Assembly: GCA_020161145.1 (NCBI GenBank)
Contig: JAIUPQ010000006.1
Location: forward strand, 209,351-273,350
Direction of reading: 5' to 3'
Length of the DNA stretch: 64,000 nucleotides
Source of the DNA: Pseudomonadota bacterium
GTDB taxonomy: Bacteria; Pseudomonadota; Gammaproteobacteria; Burkholderiales; Burkholderiaceae_C
Below, piece after piece: positions 47,055 to 56,907 of this stretch. Position 1 is the stretch's first letter; each line of letters starts with the position of its first letter. The notes under the pieces are model-generated. The model saw nothing but the letters and a program-made list of their open reading frames with translations. It did no database searches and was not told where the DNA came from. Made by a program: the position numbers and the translations under genes.

Positions 47055-49001
47055 TCACACGGCAACGCCCCCCAGCTGGAACACCGCCACTGCCGATTGC
47101 AGCTTGTCGGCCTGCTGACGCAGGCTCATTGCCGCCGCCGCGCTTTGTTCCACCAGCGCGGCGTTCTGCTGGGTGGACTGATCCATGTGGGAGACGGCAT
47201 CGCCCACCTGCACGATGCCGGCATGCTGCTCCTGGGCGGCGCTGCTGATCTGGCTGATGTAGCCGGCCACCTGCTGAATGGCCGCCACGGCGCGGCCCAT
47301 GGTCTCGGAGGCCGCCTGTCCTTGCGCGGCGCCTTCGGCCACACGCGCCACGCTGTCGGCGATCAGGGTGCGGATTTCGCGCGCGGCCTCGCTGCTGCGC
47401 TGCGCCAGGGCGCGCACCTCACCGGCCACCACGGCAAAGCCGCGTCCCTGCTCGCCCGCACGCGCCGCCTCGACGGCCGCATTCAGCGCCAGGATGTTGG
47501 TCTGGAAGGCAATGCCGTCGATGGTGCCGATGATGTCGGCGATGCGCCGTGAGCTGGTGTCGATGGCCTGCATGGTGCGGGCCAGCTCGGTGACCGCCTG
47601 CCCACCCTCACTGGCCACCAGGCTGGCGCCTTGTGCCAGGTCGTTGGCCTGGCGCGCGGCATCGGCCGAGTGGCCGATGGTGGTGCGCAGTTGTTCCATC
47701 GAGGCTGCCGTCTGCTCCAGCGTGCTGGCCTGCGATTCGGTGCGCTGGGACAGATCCTGGTTGCCCTGGGCGATCTGGGTGCTGGCCGTGACCACCTGGG
47801 CGGCGTTGTCCCGCACCGAGCCGACGATGCCGGTCAAGGCGTCGCGCATGCGCTGCATGGTGGCCATGACGCTGGCCGCATCACCGGTACGCAGCCGGAT
47901 GGGTACGGTCAACTCGCCAGCGGCCACGCGCTCGGCCACGTTGGCCAACTGCTGGGGCTCGGCTCCCAATGCGCGGCCTATCCAGTGCCCCGTCAGCCAG
48001 GCCAGCACCACCGCGCAGCTGAACAGCAGGCCCGCCCCCACCAGGGTCAGCGCCAATTTGCGGTGTAGTTCATCGATGCTGGCCGCCAGCTTGTGCGCCT
48101 GCGCATCGAGCAACTGATGGGCAACCGCGTAGCTGCCGTCGATGGCGGCGGTCATCTCGTTGTAGTAGGTCGTCGGATCCAGGCTCAACTGCTGCGGCTC
48201 CAGCAGATGCAGGCGGCTGTAATCATTGGCCCGCCGCCCCAAGGCCTCAAACGAATCGCTCAGTTGATTCAACTGCTCGGTCTCTTGCGCATGGCCGTGA
48301 TCGGTGGCCCGCACCAGCATGCCGTGCGTGGCCTCGAAGCGCTGATTCAGGCCGAGGGACTGACCGCGCAAGCGCTCCAGCACGACCGGATCGGCCGGTC
48401 CGCCCCGATTCAGCAGCGCGGCACCGATGCCGCGCATCTGACCCATGTGTTCAATCATGCGCGGCGCCTCCGTATGGGCAGCCATGATCAGCAGGTAGGA
48501 GCTGGGATCGGCATCGAAGGTCAGGCCAAAGTGGTCGGCGTGGGCCGACAGCGCCTGCAGCAGCAATTCAACGGCGGTGTCGTGGCGCGTCACCGCCAGC
48601 GAGCCATCCAGACGCCCGGCCTCCATGTCCGCCCGCAGCGTCCGCCAGGCCTCGCTGGCCGCCTGCCAGCGCTTGCGGTAAATCGGGTCGGCCCGCAACT
48701 CATCGGCGACTTGCTTCTCGAAGGCGACCATGGTCTGCTCAACCGCCTGGGCCGTGGTCTGGCGCAACGCGACCTTGTCGGCGCTGCCCTCCAGCCAGAG
48801 CCGGCTCAAGACCCGGTGCTGCTGTACCTTGGCCACGATGTCCAGCATCTGCTTGCTGCCCGGCGTCGCCTGAGCCTCGTACTCCACGGCACGCAGATCG
48901 GCCAGTTCGTCCCATGTGATGACCGTCGAAGGCACGCCGATGGCGGCTGCGCACAGCACGATCAGAGCCAAAAAGCGCTGGCGAATAGTCCAGTTCTGCA
49001 T
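47055..49001 (-). CDS. Methyl-accepting chemotaxis protein (tandem copy 2)
   Basis: 648 residues from ATG 49001 ([10 protein letters not shown]), the same length as the paralogue at 44969-46915. The layout matches: TM1 near the N-terminus, long helical sensor, TM2 near 315-337, HAMP and signalling domain. The signalling half is nearly identical to its neighbour at nucleotide level while the sensor half differs at many positions, so ligands may differ. An upstream in-frame ATG at 49088 gives no conserved sequence. 139 bases separate the two genes. Confidence 0.9.
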   Translation of the reverse strand: MQNWTIRQRFLALIVLCAAAIGVPSTVITWDELADLRAVEYEAQATPGSKQMLDIVAKVQQHRVLSRLWLEGSADKVALRQTTAQAVEQTMVAFEKQVADELRADPIYRKRWQAASEAWRTLRADMEAGRLDGSLAVTRHDTAVELLLQALSAHADHFGLTFDADPSSYLLIMAAHTEAPRMIEHMGQMRGIGAALLNRGGPADPVVLERLRGQSLGLNQRFEATHGMLVRATDHGHAQETEQLNQLSDSFEALGRRANDYSRLHLLEPQQLSLDPTTYYNEMTAAIDGSYAVAHQLLDAQAHKLAASIDELHRKLALTLVGAGLLFSCAVVLAWLTGHWIGRALGAEPQQLANVAERVAAGELTVPIRLRTGDAASVMATMQRMRDALTGIVGSVRDNAAQVVTASTQIAQGNQDLSQRTESQASTLEQTAASMEQLRTTIGHSADAARQANDLAQGASLVASEGGQAVTELARTMQAIDTSSRRIADIIGTIDGIAFQTNILALNAAVEAARAGEQGRGFAVVAGEVRALAQRSSEAAREIRTLIADSVARVAEGAAQGQAASETMGRAVAAIQQVAGYISQISSAAQEQHAGIVQVGDAVSHMDQSTQQNAALVEQSAAAAMSLRQQADKLQSAVAVFQLGGVAV

Positions 49002-49103
49002 GGGACACCCTGTGAGTTTTTGATAAACCCATGTTGCGCCATGGTTTTGGACGGCGGTGCCCGGATCTGACCGCAAAGACCCTACCATCTAAATGGGTTG
49101 ATG

Positions 49104-49331
49104 TCAGCCGCTCAAGGTCTGGGGGTGACGGCGCAGCGCCTCGGCCACCAGGGGGTGCAGCGCGCCGGCCTCACCGGCCTGCAGCCCGCGGTCCAGTTCG
49201 GTGCGCATCACGGGCGCCCAGAACTTGCGGATGTGGTCGGCAATGCCGTCCAGCGCCTCGGCACGGTCGGGCATGGCCTCGAAGAACTGGCCGATGCGGT
49301 TGGCCATGTGGATGAGGTTGGCAAGTTCCAT
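49104..49331 (-). CDS. fdsD: Formate dehydrogenase delta subunit
   Basis: 75 residues. The sequence (MELANLIHMANRIGQFFEAM, then the HIRKFWAPVMR motif) matches FdsD, the small subunit at the end of NAD-dependent formate dehydrogenase operons. It is thought to help maturation or stability of the Mo enzyme and is needed for activity in some hosts. It is the last gene of the fds operon, 9 bases after fdhD. Confidence 0.9.
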   Translation of the reverse strand: MELANLIHMANRIGQFFEAMPDRAEALDGIADHIRKFWAPVMRTELDRGLQAGEAGALHPLVAEALRRHPQTLSG

Positions 49332-49340
49332 GGTGCGCTC

Positions 49341-50147
49341 TCAGCAAAAACGGTGGGCGTGGGCATAGGCCACAAAGTGATCATCGCGGGCAAAGCCGGC
49401 CAGGGCCAGGCCCGCCTGCTGGGCCACCTGCACGGCCAGCGCGGTAGGTGCCGAGACCGCAACCAGCATGCTGCAGCCCGCCAGCGCGGTCTTTTGCACC
49501 ATCTCAAAGCTGGCGCGGCTGGTCACCACGATGAAGCCCGAAGCGGCGTCCTGCTGCGCGCGGCGCAGGGCGCCGATGAGCTTGTCCAGCGCGTTGTGGC
49601 GACCCACGTCTTCGCGGGCCAGCACGATCACGCCGCGGGCATCGCACCAGGCGGCTGCATGCGTGGCACCGGTGCGCGTCTGCAGCGGTTGGTGGGCGTG
49701 CAGCGCCTGCATGGCGGCGGCAATCGCTTGCGGTGCCACCTGCAAGGCCGGCAGCGGGGGCAGTGCCCGGCGCACCTGCGCCAGGCTGTCGGTGCCGCAC
49801 AGGCCGCAGCCGGTGCGGCCGGCCAGCGTGCGGCGGTAGGCCTTGAGACGGGCCATGCAGGCGGCACTGACTTCGAGGTCGAGCTGAATGCCCTGCCCCG
49901 GCACCTCACGGGCCTCCACGCCGTACAACTCGCCGGGATGCGCCAGCACACCTTCGGTCAGGCTGAACCCCAGGGCGAAGTCCTCCAGATCAGCCGGTGT
50001 GGCCAGCATCACGGCATGCGAAATGCCGTTGAACACCAGCGCCACCGGCACCTCTTGCGCCAGGTGGTCGCCAACGTCCTGCCAGGCGCCGCCCTGCCAG
50101 CGGCGCACCGCCTGCGGGCTGAACGCCAGCGCATCGCCGGCCATCAT
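49341..50147 (-). CDS. fdhD: Formate dehydrogenase accessory sulfurtransferase FdhD (FdsC)
   Basis: 268 residues from ATG 50147. Cys114 and Cys117 in GCGLCG form the CxxC pair that passes sulfur from IscS to the molybdenum cofactor. The VNGISHAVML-like N-terminal strand and the late REDVGRHNALDKLIG motif are conserved. It overlaps the fdsA stop by 4 bases (ATGATG), so it is coupled to the enzyme it matures. In Cupriavidus the equivalent gene is called fdsC. Confidence 0.93.
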   Translation of the reverse strand: MMAGDALAFSPQAVRRWQGGAWQDVGDHLAQEVPVALVFNGISHAVMLATPADLEDFALGFSLTEGVLAHPGELYGVEAREVPGQGIQLDLEVSAACMARLKAYRRTLAGRTGCGLCGTDSLAQVRRALPPLPALQVAPQAIAAAMQALHAHQPLQTRTGATHAAAWCDARGVIVLAREDVGRHNALDKLIGALRRAQQDAASGFIVVTSRASFEMVQKTALAGCSMLVAVSAPTALAVQVAQQAGLALAGFARDDHFVAYAHAHRFC

Positions 50148-53035
50148 CGGCCGGTGGTCTCGGCCTCGCGCCCGGCGGCCAGCAGCTCCAGTTGCTCGCG
50201 ACTGAAGCTGACGTAGCCACGCTGCCATTCGGAGGGCTGGGTCACGGGCATGACCTGGACGGCCGTCACCTTGTATTCAGGGCAGTTGGTGGCCCAGTCG
50301 GAGGAGTCGGTGGTGATGACGTTGGCCCCGCTCTCGGGGAAGTGGAAGGTGGTGTAGACCACGCCGGGCTGCATGCGCTGGCTGACCAGCGCGCGCAGCA
50401 CGGTCTGGCCGGCCCGGCTTTCAATGCCCACCCAGTCGCCCGTCTTGACGCCGCGCTCCTGGGCGTCGTGCGGGTGGATCTCCAGCAGGTCTTCCTCGTG
50501 CCACTGGTTGTTGGCGGTGCGGCGCGTCTGCGCGCCCACGTTGTACTGGCTGAGGATGCGGCCGGTGGTCAGCAGCAGCGGGAAGCGGCGCGTGACCTTC
50601 TCGTCGCTGGCCACGTACTGCGTGGGCAGGAAGCGGCCCTTGCCGCGCACGAAATGGCCCTCGTGCATCAGCGCGGTGCCGGCCTCGGCGGTCTCGTCGT
50701 TGCACGGCCATTGCACCGAGCCCAGCCGGTCGATCTTCTCGAAGGAGACGCCGGCAAACGTGGGTGTCAGGCGGGCGATCTCGTCCATGACCTGGCTGGG
50801 GTGGTCGTAGTGCATGGGGTAACCCAGCGCCTCGGACAACTTGACGGTGACCTCCCAGTCGGCCAGGCCCGCCAGTGGCGGCATGACCTGCCGCACGCGC
50901 GAGATGCGGCGCTCGGCGTTGGTGAAGGTGCCGTCTTTCTCAAGGAACGAGGAGCCGGGCAGCAGCACATGGGCGTACTTGGCCGTCTCGTTGAGGAAGA
51001 TGTCCTGCACCACGATGCATTCCATGGCCTCGAGTGCGCTGGCCACATGCTGGGTGTTGGGGTCGGACTGCACGATGTCCTCGCCCTGGCAATACAGGCC
51101 CAGGAAGCTGCCGGCCAGCGCCGCCTCGAACATGTTGGGGATGCGCAGACCCGGCTCGGCCTGCAGCGCCACGCCCCAGGCGGCCTCGAACTGCTGGCGC
51201 GTGGCGTCGTCCGCCACGTGGCGGTAGCCCGGGAATTCGTGCGGGAAGCTGCCCATGTCGCACGAACCCTGCACGTTGTTCTGGCCCCGCAGCGGGTTCA
51301 CGCCCACGCCTTCGCGGCCGATCATGCCGCAGACCATGGCCAGGTTGGCAATGCCGATGACGGCGGTGGAGCCCTGGGCATGCTCGGTCACGCCCAGGCC
51401 ATAGTAGATGGCGCTGTTGGGGCCGCGCGCAAACAGCCGCGCGGCGGCGCGCACCTGGGCCGCTGGTACGCCGGTTTCGGCCTCGCTGGCCTCGGGCGAA
51501 TGCTCGGGCCGGGCCACGAAGGCGCGCCAGTCGTGGAAGCTGGCCGTGTCGCAGCGGGCCGCGATGAAGGCCTCATCGGCCAGCCCCTCGGTGACCACCA
51601 CATGGGCCAGCGCAGTGAGCATGGCCACGTTGGTGCCGGGCCGCAAGGCCAGGTGGTGGGCGGCGCGAACGTGGGGGCTGTCCACCAGGTCGATGGCGCG
51701 GGGGTCGATGACGATGAGCTGGGCGCCCTCGCGCAGCCGCTTTTTCAGCCGCGAGGCAAACACCGGGTGGGCGTCGCTGGGGTTGGCACCCATGACGACG
51801 ACGACGTCGGCCTCTTCCACCGACTTGAAGGTCTGCGTGCCGGCCGAGGTGCCGTAGGTCACGCCCAGGCCGTAGCCGGTGGGCGAGTGGCAGACGCGGG
51901 CGCAGGTGTCCACGTTGTTGGTGCCGAACGCGGCCCGCACCAGTTTTTGCACCAGGTAGGTTTCCTCGTTGGTGCAGCGGCTGGAGGTGATGCCGCCCAC
52001 CGCGTCGGTGCCGTACTTGGCCTGGATGCGCTTGAACTCGCTGGCCGCGTGGGCAATGGCTTCGTCCCAGCTGACCTCGCGCCAGGGGTCGCTGATCCGG
52101 GCGCGGATCATGGGTTTGGTGATGCGGTCTTTGTGGGTGGCATAGCCCCAGGCAAAGCGGCCCTTGATGCAGGAATGGCCCTCGTTGGCCTTGCCGTCCT
52201 TCCAGGGCACCATGCGCACCACCGTCGAGCCCTTCATCTCGGCCTTGAAGGCGCAACCCACGCCGCAGTAGGCGCAGGTGGTGATGACGCTGTGCTCGGG
52301 CTGGCCCAGTTCGATCACCGTCTTTTCTTGCAGCGTGGCCGTGGGGCAGGCCTGCACACAGGCGCCGCAGGAGACGCAGTCGCTGGCCATGAAGGCGTCG
52401 TCCTGACCGGGCGAGACGCGGCTGTCGAAGCCCCGGCCCGAGATGGTCAGCGCAAACGTGCCCTGCACCTCCTCGCAGGCCCGCACGCAGCGGCTGCAGA
52501 CGATGCACTTGGCCGGGTCGTAGCTGAAATACGGGTTGGACTCGTCCGGCGTCTCGGCCGTGTGGTGGGCGCCGCAGACGCCGGCCACTTCCTGTGCGCC
52601 CACGCCGTAGCGCACGTGGCGCAGGCCGACGACGCCGGCCTGGGTCTGCAGCTCGCAGTCGCCGTTGGCCGCACAGGTCAGGCAGTCCAGCGGGTGGTCG
52701 GAGATATACAGCTCCATCACGCCTTTGCGCAGCGTCTGCAGCCTGGGCGTCTGGGTGTGCACCACCATGCCGGCCTCGGCCGGCGTGGTGCATGAGGCCG
52801 GGTAGCCCTTGCGGCCCTCGATCTCCACCAGGCACAGCCGGCACGAGCCAAACGGCTCCAGCATGTCGGTGGCGCAGAGCTTGGGCACCTGGATGCCGGC
52901 ATCCACGGCGGCGCGCATCAGCGAGGTGCCCTTGGCCACGGTCACGGCCTGGCCGTCGATGGTCAGCTCCACGGTCTCGCTGGCGCGGCTGGCCGGGGTG
53001 CCGTAGTCGATTTCCTGGGGGTGGTGCAACAACAT
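50144..53035 (-). CDS. fdsA: NAD-dependent formate dehydrogenase alpha (molybdenum) subunit
   Basis: 963 residues. Iron-sulfur ligands by residue: [2Fe-2S] Cys54, 65, 68, 82; a His114/Cys118/121/127 cluster; two ferredoxin clusters at 177-187 and 220-230; and a [4Fe-4S] at Cys254, 257, 261, 289. The molybdenum ligand is Cys382 (RVCHSPT), so this is the cysteine and not the selenocysteine type. It oxidises formate to CO2 and passes electrons to FdsB. Soluble, cytoplasmic, no Tat signal. It follows fdsB by 5 bases. Confidence 0.97.
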   Translation of the reverse strand: MLLHHPQEIDYGTPASRASETVELTIDGQAVTVAKGTSLMRAAVDAGIQVPKLCATDMLEPFGSCRLCLVEIEGRKGYPASCTTPAEAGMVVHTQTPRLQTLRKGVMELYISDHPLDCLTCAANGDCELQTQAGVVGLRHVRYGVGAQEVAGVCGAHHTAETPDESNPYFSYDPAKCIVCSRCVRACEEVQGTFALTISGRGFDSRVSPGQDDAFMASDCVSCGACVQACPTATLQEKTVIELGQPEHSVITTCAYCGVGCAFKAEMKGSTVVRMVPWKDGKANEGHSCIKGRFAWGYATHKDRITKPMIRARISDPWREVSWDEAIAHAASEFKRIQAKYGTDAVGGITSSRCTNEETYLVQKLVRAAFGTNNVDTCARVCHSPTGYGLGVTYGTSAGTQTFKSVEEADVVVVMGANPSDAHPVFASRLKKRLREGAQLIVIDPRAIDLVDSPHVRAAHHLALRPGTNVAMLTALAHVVVTEGLADEAFIAARCDTASFHDWRAFVARPEHSPEASEAETGVPAAQVRAAARLFARGPNSAIYYGLGVTEHAQGSTAVIGIANLAMVCGMIGREGVGVNPLRGQNNVQGSCDMGSFPHEFPGYRHVADDATRQQFEAAWGVALQAEPGLRIPNMFEAALAGSFLGLYCQGEDIVQSDPNTQHVASALEAMECIVVQDIFLNETAKYAHVLLPGSSFLEKDGTFTNAERRISRVRQVMPPLAGLADWEVTVKLSEALGYPMHYDHPSQVMDEIARLTPTFAGVSFEKIDRLGSVQWPCNDETAEAGTALMHEGHFVRGKGRFLPTQYVASDEKVTRRFPLLLTTGRILSQYNVGAQTRRTANNQWHEEDLLEIHPHDAQERGVKTGDWVGIESRAGQTVLRALVSQRMQPGVVYTTFHFPESGANVITTDSSDWATNCPEYKVTAVQVMPVTQPSEWQRGYVSFSREQLELLAAGREAETTGR

Positions 53036-53040
53036 GCTCG

Positions 53041-54588
53041 TCACTCCTTGGCAAAGTCTTGCGGGTAATGGTTCAGCGCCGACAGCACCGGATACGGCGT
53101 CATGCCGCCCATGGCGCACAGGCTGCCGTGCACCATGGTGTCGCACAGGTCGCGCAGCAGCACGGTCTGCTCGGCGCGGGTGGCGTCATCGGTGGCGCGG
53201 GTGATGCGGTCGATGACCTCCACGCCGCGCGTGGAGCCGATGCGGCAGGGCGTGCACTTGCCGCAGCTCTCGATGACACAGAACTCCATCGCATAGCGCG
53301 CCAGCGCCGCCATGTCGGCCGTGTCGTCGTGCACCACGATGCCGCCGTGGCCCAGCACCGCGCCCTTGGCCGCATAGGCCTCGTAGTCCAGCGGCACGTC
53401 CCAGTCGGACTCGGGCACGTAAGTGCCCAGCGGGCCGCCCACCTGCACGGCCTTGATGGGGCGGCCGCTGGCGCTGCCGCCGCCAAAGTCGTAGAGCAGC
53501 TCGCGCAGCGTGAGGCCGAAGGCCGCCTCCACCAGGCCGCCGCGCTGGATGTTGCCCGCCAGCTGGAACGGCAGCGTGCCGCGCGAGCGGCCCATGCCGA
53601 AGTCTTTGTAGAAGGCCGCGCCACGCGCCAGGATCAGCGGCACGCTGGCCAGGCTGATGACGTTGTTGATGACGGTGGGCTGGCCAAACAACCCGGCCAG
53701 CGCCGGCAGTGGCGGCTTGAAGCGCACCAGACCGCGCTTGCCCTCGATGCTCTCCAGCATGGCCGTCTCTTCGCCGCACACATAGGCCCCGGCCGCCTTG
53801 CGCACCTCCAGCGTGAACGCCCGGCCCGAGCCGGCCACGTCGGCGCCCAGCCAGCCGGCCGCCGTGGCGCGCGCGATGGCCTCGCGCATCACCGCAACGG
53901 CCAGCGGGTATTCGCTGCGGATGTAGACATAGCCCTGGGTGGCGCCCACGGCCAGGCCGGCGATGGCCATGCCCTCGATCAGCATGTAGGGGTCGCCCTC
54001 CATCACCATGCGGTCGGAGAAGGTGCCCGAATCGCCCTCGTCGGCATTGCAGACGATGTATTTCTGCGCCGCGCTGGCCTGGGCCACCGTCTTCCACTTG
54101 ATGCCGGTCGGGAACGCCGCACCGCCGCGGCCACGCAGGCCCGAGTCCAGCACCTCTTGCACGACGGCGGCGCCCGCCATGCCGGCGGCGCGCCGCAGGC
54201 CGGCCCAGCCCTCGTGGGCCTCATAGTCGGCCAGCGACAACGGATCGGTCACGCCCATGCGGGCAAAGGTCAGGCGCTGCTGGCGGGCCAGGTACGGGAT
54301 CTGCCCGGTCAGCCCCTGGCGCAGCGGATGGTCACCGCCCTGCAGCAGGCCGGCGTCCAGCAGGCCGGCCACGTCGTCCGCCGTCACCGGGCCATAGGCC
54401 ACGCGGCCTTCAGGCGTGGCCACCTCCACCAGCGGCTCCAGCCACAGCAGGCCACGCGAGCCGTTGCGCACCAGGGTCACGGTCTGGCCGCGCGCCGCGC
54501 ATTGGGCGGCCAGCGCGGCCGCCACCGCGTCAGCGCCCACCGCCACGGCGGCCGTGTCGCGTGGCACGTAAATCGTCACGCCGCTCAT
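53041..54588 (-). CDS. fdsB: NAD-dependent formate dehydrogenase beta (flavin) subunit
   Basis: 515 residues, a NuoF-like protein with an N-terminal thioredoxin-like part. The FMN/NAD site is GRGGAAFPTGIKW (153-165) and the [4Fe-4S] ligands lie in SCGKCTPCRIG near the C-terminus. It reduces NAD+ with electrons from FdsA. The start ATG 54588 overlaps the fdsG stop by 4 bases. A longer open frame through fdsG is an artefact of GC bias. Confidence 0.96.
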   Translation of the reverse strand: MSGVTIYVPRDTAAVAVGADAVAAALAAQCAARGQTVTLVRNGSRGLLWLEPLVEVATPEGRVAYGPVTADDVAGLLDAGLLQGGDHPLRQGLTGQIPYLARQQRLTFARMGVTDPLSLADYEAHEGWAGLRRAAGMAGAAVVQEVLDSGLRGRGGAAFPTGIKWKTVAQASAAQKYIVCNADEGDSGTFSDRMVMEGDPYMLIEGMAIAGLAVGATQGYVYIRSEYPLAVAVMREAIARATAAGWLGADVAGSGRAFTLEVRKAAGAYVCGEETAMLESIEGKRGLVRFKPPLPALAGLFGQPTVINNVISLASVPLILARGAAFYKDFGMGRSRGTLPFQLAGNIQRGGLVEAAFGLTLRELLYDFGGGSASGRPIKAVQVGGPLGTYVPESDWDVPLDYEAYAAKGAVLGHGGIVVHDDTADMAALARYAMEFCVIESCGKCTPCRIGSTRGVEVIDRITRATDDATRAEQTVLLRDLCDTMVHGSLCAMGGMTPYPVLSALNHYPQDFAKE

Positions 54589-55043
54589 TGGCCGCCCTCC
54601 TGCACCAGGGCGGCCAGCCGCTGCACCGTCATGCGGGCATGCGGCACCTCGTCCACCATCACCGCCGGCGACTGGGCGCACAGGCCCAGGCAATACACCG
54701 GCTCCACCGTCACGTCGGCCGGCAGGTGCTGGCGCGCCGCCGCCAGCAGCGCCTCGCCCCCGCGCGACTGGCAGGCTTCGGCACGGCAGACCTGCACCAC
54801 GTGGCGGCCCGGCGGTTGCTGGCGAAAGTGGTGGTAGTAGGTGACCACCCCGTGCACCTCGGCCCGCGACAGGCCCAGGCCTTGCGCGATCACCGGCACG
54901 GCGGCGGGCGGCACGCAGCCGAGGGCGTCCTGCACGGCGTGCAGCAGCGGCAGCAGCGCGCCGGGTTGCTCGCGATGCCGCGCCAGCAGCTCGTGGACGG
55001 TCTGCGCCTGGGCGGCGGACAAGGTGGCTTGCGGTTCGGTCAT
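54585..55043 (-). CDS. fdsG: NAD-dependent formate dehydrogenase gamma subunit
   Basis: 152 residues, a NuoE-like [2Fe-2S] protein with ligands Cys86, Cys91, Cys118 and Cys122. Start chosen at ATG 55043 (MTEPQATLSAAQ), which gives normal length; upstream in-frame codons belong to the divergent protease gene. First gene of the fdsGBA-fdhD-fdsD operon, the same order as in Cupriavidus necator. No adjacent regulator gene such as fdsR is visible. Confidence 0.95.
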   Translation of the reverse strand: MTEPQATLSAAQAQTVHELLARHREQPGALLPLLHAVQDALGCVPPAAVPVIAQGLGLSRAEVHGVVTYYHHFRQQPPGRHVVQVCRAEACQSRGGEALLAAARQHLPADVTVEPVYCLGLCAQSPAVMVDEVPHARMTVQRLAALVQEGGQ

Positions 55044-55143
55044 GGGGCAGCGATGAGGCGAAGAGCGGGCTGGAAGCACCAAATGTCGCATCAATGCAAG
55101 TCGTGTGCCACCATCCCCTACCCCAATCTGCGTCATTCGCCCC
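55044..55143. promoter_or_regulatory. Divergent promoter region between fdsG and the protease gene
   Basis: 100 bases separate the two starts. A perfect 4-bp-arm palindrome GCAT-ca-ATGC lies at 55088-55097 and sits inside a LysR-like T-N11-A pattern on the minus strand, which would fit the LysR-type control known for fds operons elsewhere. The match is too short to be decisive, and -10/-35 boxes were not clear. Confidence 0.35.
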
Positions 55144-56205
55144 ATGCCCACCTTGCCGCGCCTTGCCGTTCTGGCCCTGTCGTTCATGCTGACCACCACC
55201 GCGTGGGCCCAGCAACCCCGCGCCGTCACGCCACGCGGGCCGCTGCCCGCCGCCGAGCGGCAGGTGGTCGATCTGTTCCAGGCTGCGGCCCCATCGGTGG
55301 CCTACCTGACCACCGAGAGCGTGCGGGCGCGGGGGCTGTTCTCATCCGAAGTCAGCCGCGGCGCCGGCACCGGCTTCGTCTGGGACGGCGGCGGCCACGT
55401 GGTGACCAACGCCCATGTGGTGGAGGGCGCACGGCGCGTCTTCGTGCAACTGGACGCGGGCCAGCCCATCGAGGCGGTACCCATTGGCGTCTCGCCCGAA
55501 TACGACCTGGCGGTGGTGCGGCTGACGCGCTTTCCGGCCACCCTCAAGCCCTTGCTGCTGGGCAGCTCGGCCGATCTGCGCATCGGCCAGACGGTGTACG
55601 CCATCGGCAACCCCTACGGCTTGTCGCGCACGCTGACGCAGGGGTTGATCTCGGCGCTGGAACGCGAGCTGCCCACCACCGACTACCGCGAGATTTCGGG
55701 CGTCATCCAGACCGATGCCGCCATCAACCCCGGCAACTCGGGCGGCCCGCTGCTGGACAGCGCCGGCCGGCTGGTGGGCGTCAACACGGCCATCCAGTCG
55801 GCCTCGGGCGCATCGGCCGGCGTGGGGTTTGCCATTCCGGTCGATCTGGTCAACCGCATCGTGCCGCAGCTCATTGCGCGCGGCCGCGCGCCGCTGCCGG
55901 GCATCGGCATTGCGGCCGTGCGGCCCGATCTGGTGGCGCGCGCCGGCATCCAGGGCGTGGTGGTGGCCAGCGTGCAGCCAGGCTCGCCCGCTGCGGCGGC
56001 GGGGCTCAAGGCCATGGACCGGCGCAGCGGCGACCTGGGCGACGTCATCGTGGCCGTCAACGGCCGCCGCGTGGAGACGCTGTCGGCCTATGTGGCCGAG
56101 CTGGACCGTGCGGGCATCGACGCCACCGTCAACCTGACCGTGGCGCGCGCCGGCCAGGAGCGCACGGTGCGGGTCAAGGTGCTGGACGTGCTGGAGCGCC
56201 GCTGA
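55144..56205 (+). CDS. HtrA/DegP-like trypsin-type serine protease with C-terminal PDZ domain
   Basis: 353 residues with a signal peptide (about 1-22, ending TTAWAQ). The S1C catalytic triad is His91 (TNAHVVEG), Asp121 (YDLAVVRL) and Ser199 (NPGNSGGPLL). One PDZ domain occupies about residues 245-350. With a single PDZ domain it is DegS-like in layout, though the N-terminus looks like a cleaved signal and not a membrane anchor. Probable role: periplasmic quality control. Start ATG 55144; an upstream in-frame ATG at 55105 would add an unlikely extension. Confidence 0.88.
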   Translation: MPTLPRLAVLALSFMLTTTAWAQQPRAVTPRGPLPAAERQVVDLFQAAAPSVAYLTTESVRARGLFSSEVSRGAGTGFVWDGGGHVVTNAHVVEGARRVFVQLDAGQPIEAVPIGVSPEYDLAVVRLTRFPATLKPLLLGSSADLRIGQTVYAIGNPYGLSRTLTQGLISALERELPTTDYREISGVIQTDAAINPGNSGGPLLDSAGRLVGVNTAIQSASGASAGVGFAIPVDLVNRIVPQLIARGRAPLPGIGIAAVRPDLVARAGIQGVVVASVQPGSPAAAAGLKAMDRRSGDLGDVIVAVNGRRVETLSAYVAELDRAGIDATVNLTVARAGQERTVRVKVLDVLERR

Positions 56206-56214
56206 ACCGCAGGG

Positions 56215-56907
56215 TTACAGCGGCATGTGGTCCGACTTGCGGTACCAGCCGGCAATGCGCCGGCCGTCCCATTGCAGCGTGACGTGCGGCCCCTGCACCA
56301 CCGGCAACGCCAGCGCGCGCGGGCGCCACAGGCCCACGCACTGGCCACCGGCGTGGCGCACGCTGGGGTAGACCACGCCCCAGGCGCCTGCCGCGCGCAA
56401 CGGCCGCGCCAGCGCCTGCGGGGTGGCGTAGTCGTCGGGCTGCACATGGGCCTGCCAGGCGGGGCCGCGCAAGTCGTGCAGCGGCTGCACCACCTGAGCC
56501 ACGTAGGCGCGCAAATCCACCTCCAGTGCGGGCTCTTGTGTGGCGGCAAAAAAGCGCGCCCGGTGGTGGCCCACCTCGGCCACCGCCACCTCCAGCGAGC
56601 TGGCGCCGTAGTAGACGCCCCAGCTGCCATCCGAGAAGCGGCTGCCCTCGGGGTTGAGGTGGCAAAACGCGGCCATCACCGGCGTGCTGCCCGGGCCGCT
56701 GACGCGCTCGGCAGGCGGCACCAGGCTGAGCTCGCCCACTTCCTGGCGCAGCCGGGGGTTGGTCAGCGCCTGCACGGCAAACACGGCGGCCAGCTCCTCG
56801 GGCCGGGCCACGCGGTCAAACAGGCTCACAGGCGGAAAGCGCGTGGGAATCAGCCGGTGGCAGGGGTTCCAGTCGAGCTCAGCCAGCGGCGGCGGCTCGC
56901 CCTTCAC
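56215..56907 (-). CDS. RES-domain toxin
   Basis: 230 residues. The three residues naming the family are seen in order: Arg90 (SRFSDGSWGVYYGA), a Glu in LEVAVAEVGHH (106 or 111) and Ser182 (VYPSVRHAGG). RES toxins are ADP-ribosyltransferase-like enzymes that destroy NAD+. It follows its antitoxin gene with a 4-base ATGA overlap, the standard order for this Xre-RES type II system. The stop is 9 bases from the convergent protease stop. Confidence 0.9.
   Translation of the reverse strand: MKGEPPPLAELDWNPCHRLIPTRFPPVSLFDRVARPEELAAVFAVQALTNPRLRQEVGELSLVPPAERVSGPGSTPVMAAFCHLNPEGSRFSDGSWGVYYGASSLEVAVAEVGHHRARFFAATQEPALEVDLRAYVAQVVQPLHDLRGPAWQAHVQPDDYATPQALARPLRAAGAWGVVYPSVRHAGGQCVGLWRPRALALPVVQGPHVTLQWDGRRIAGWYRKSDHMPL

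Noticed and set aside
50192-52795. 867-codon plus-strand open frame opposite fdsA
   Set aside because: The minus strand carries all Fe-S and Mo ligands of FdsA; the opposite frame has no recognisable domain.
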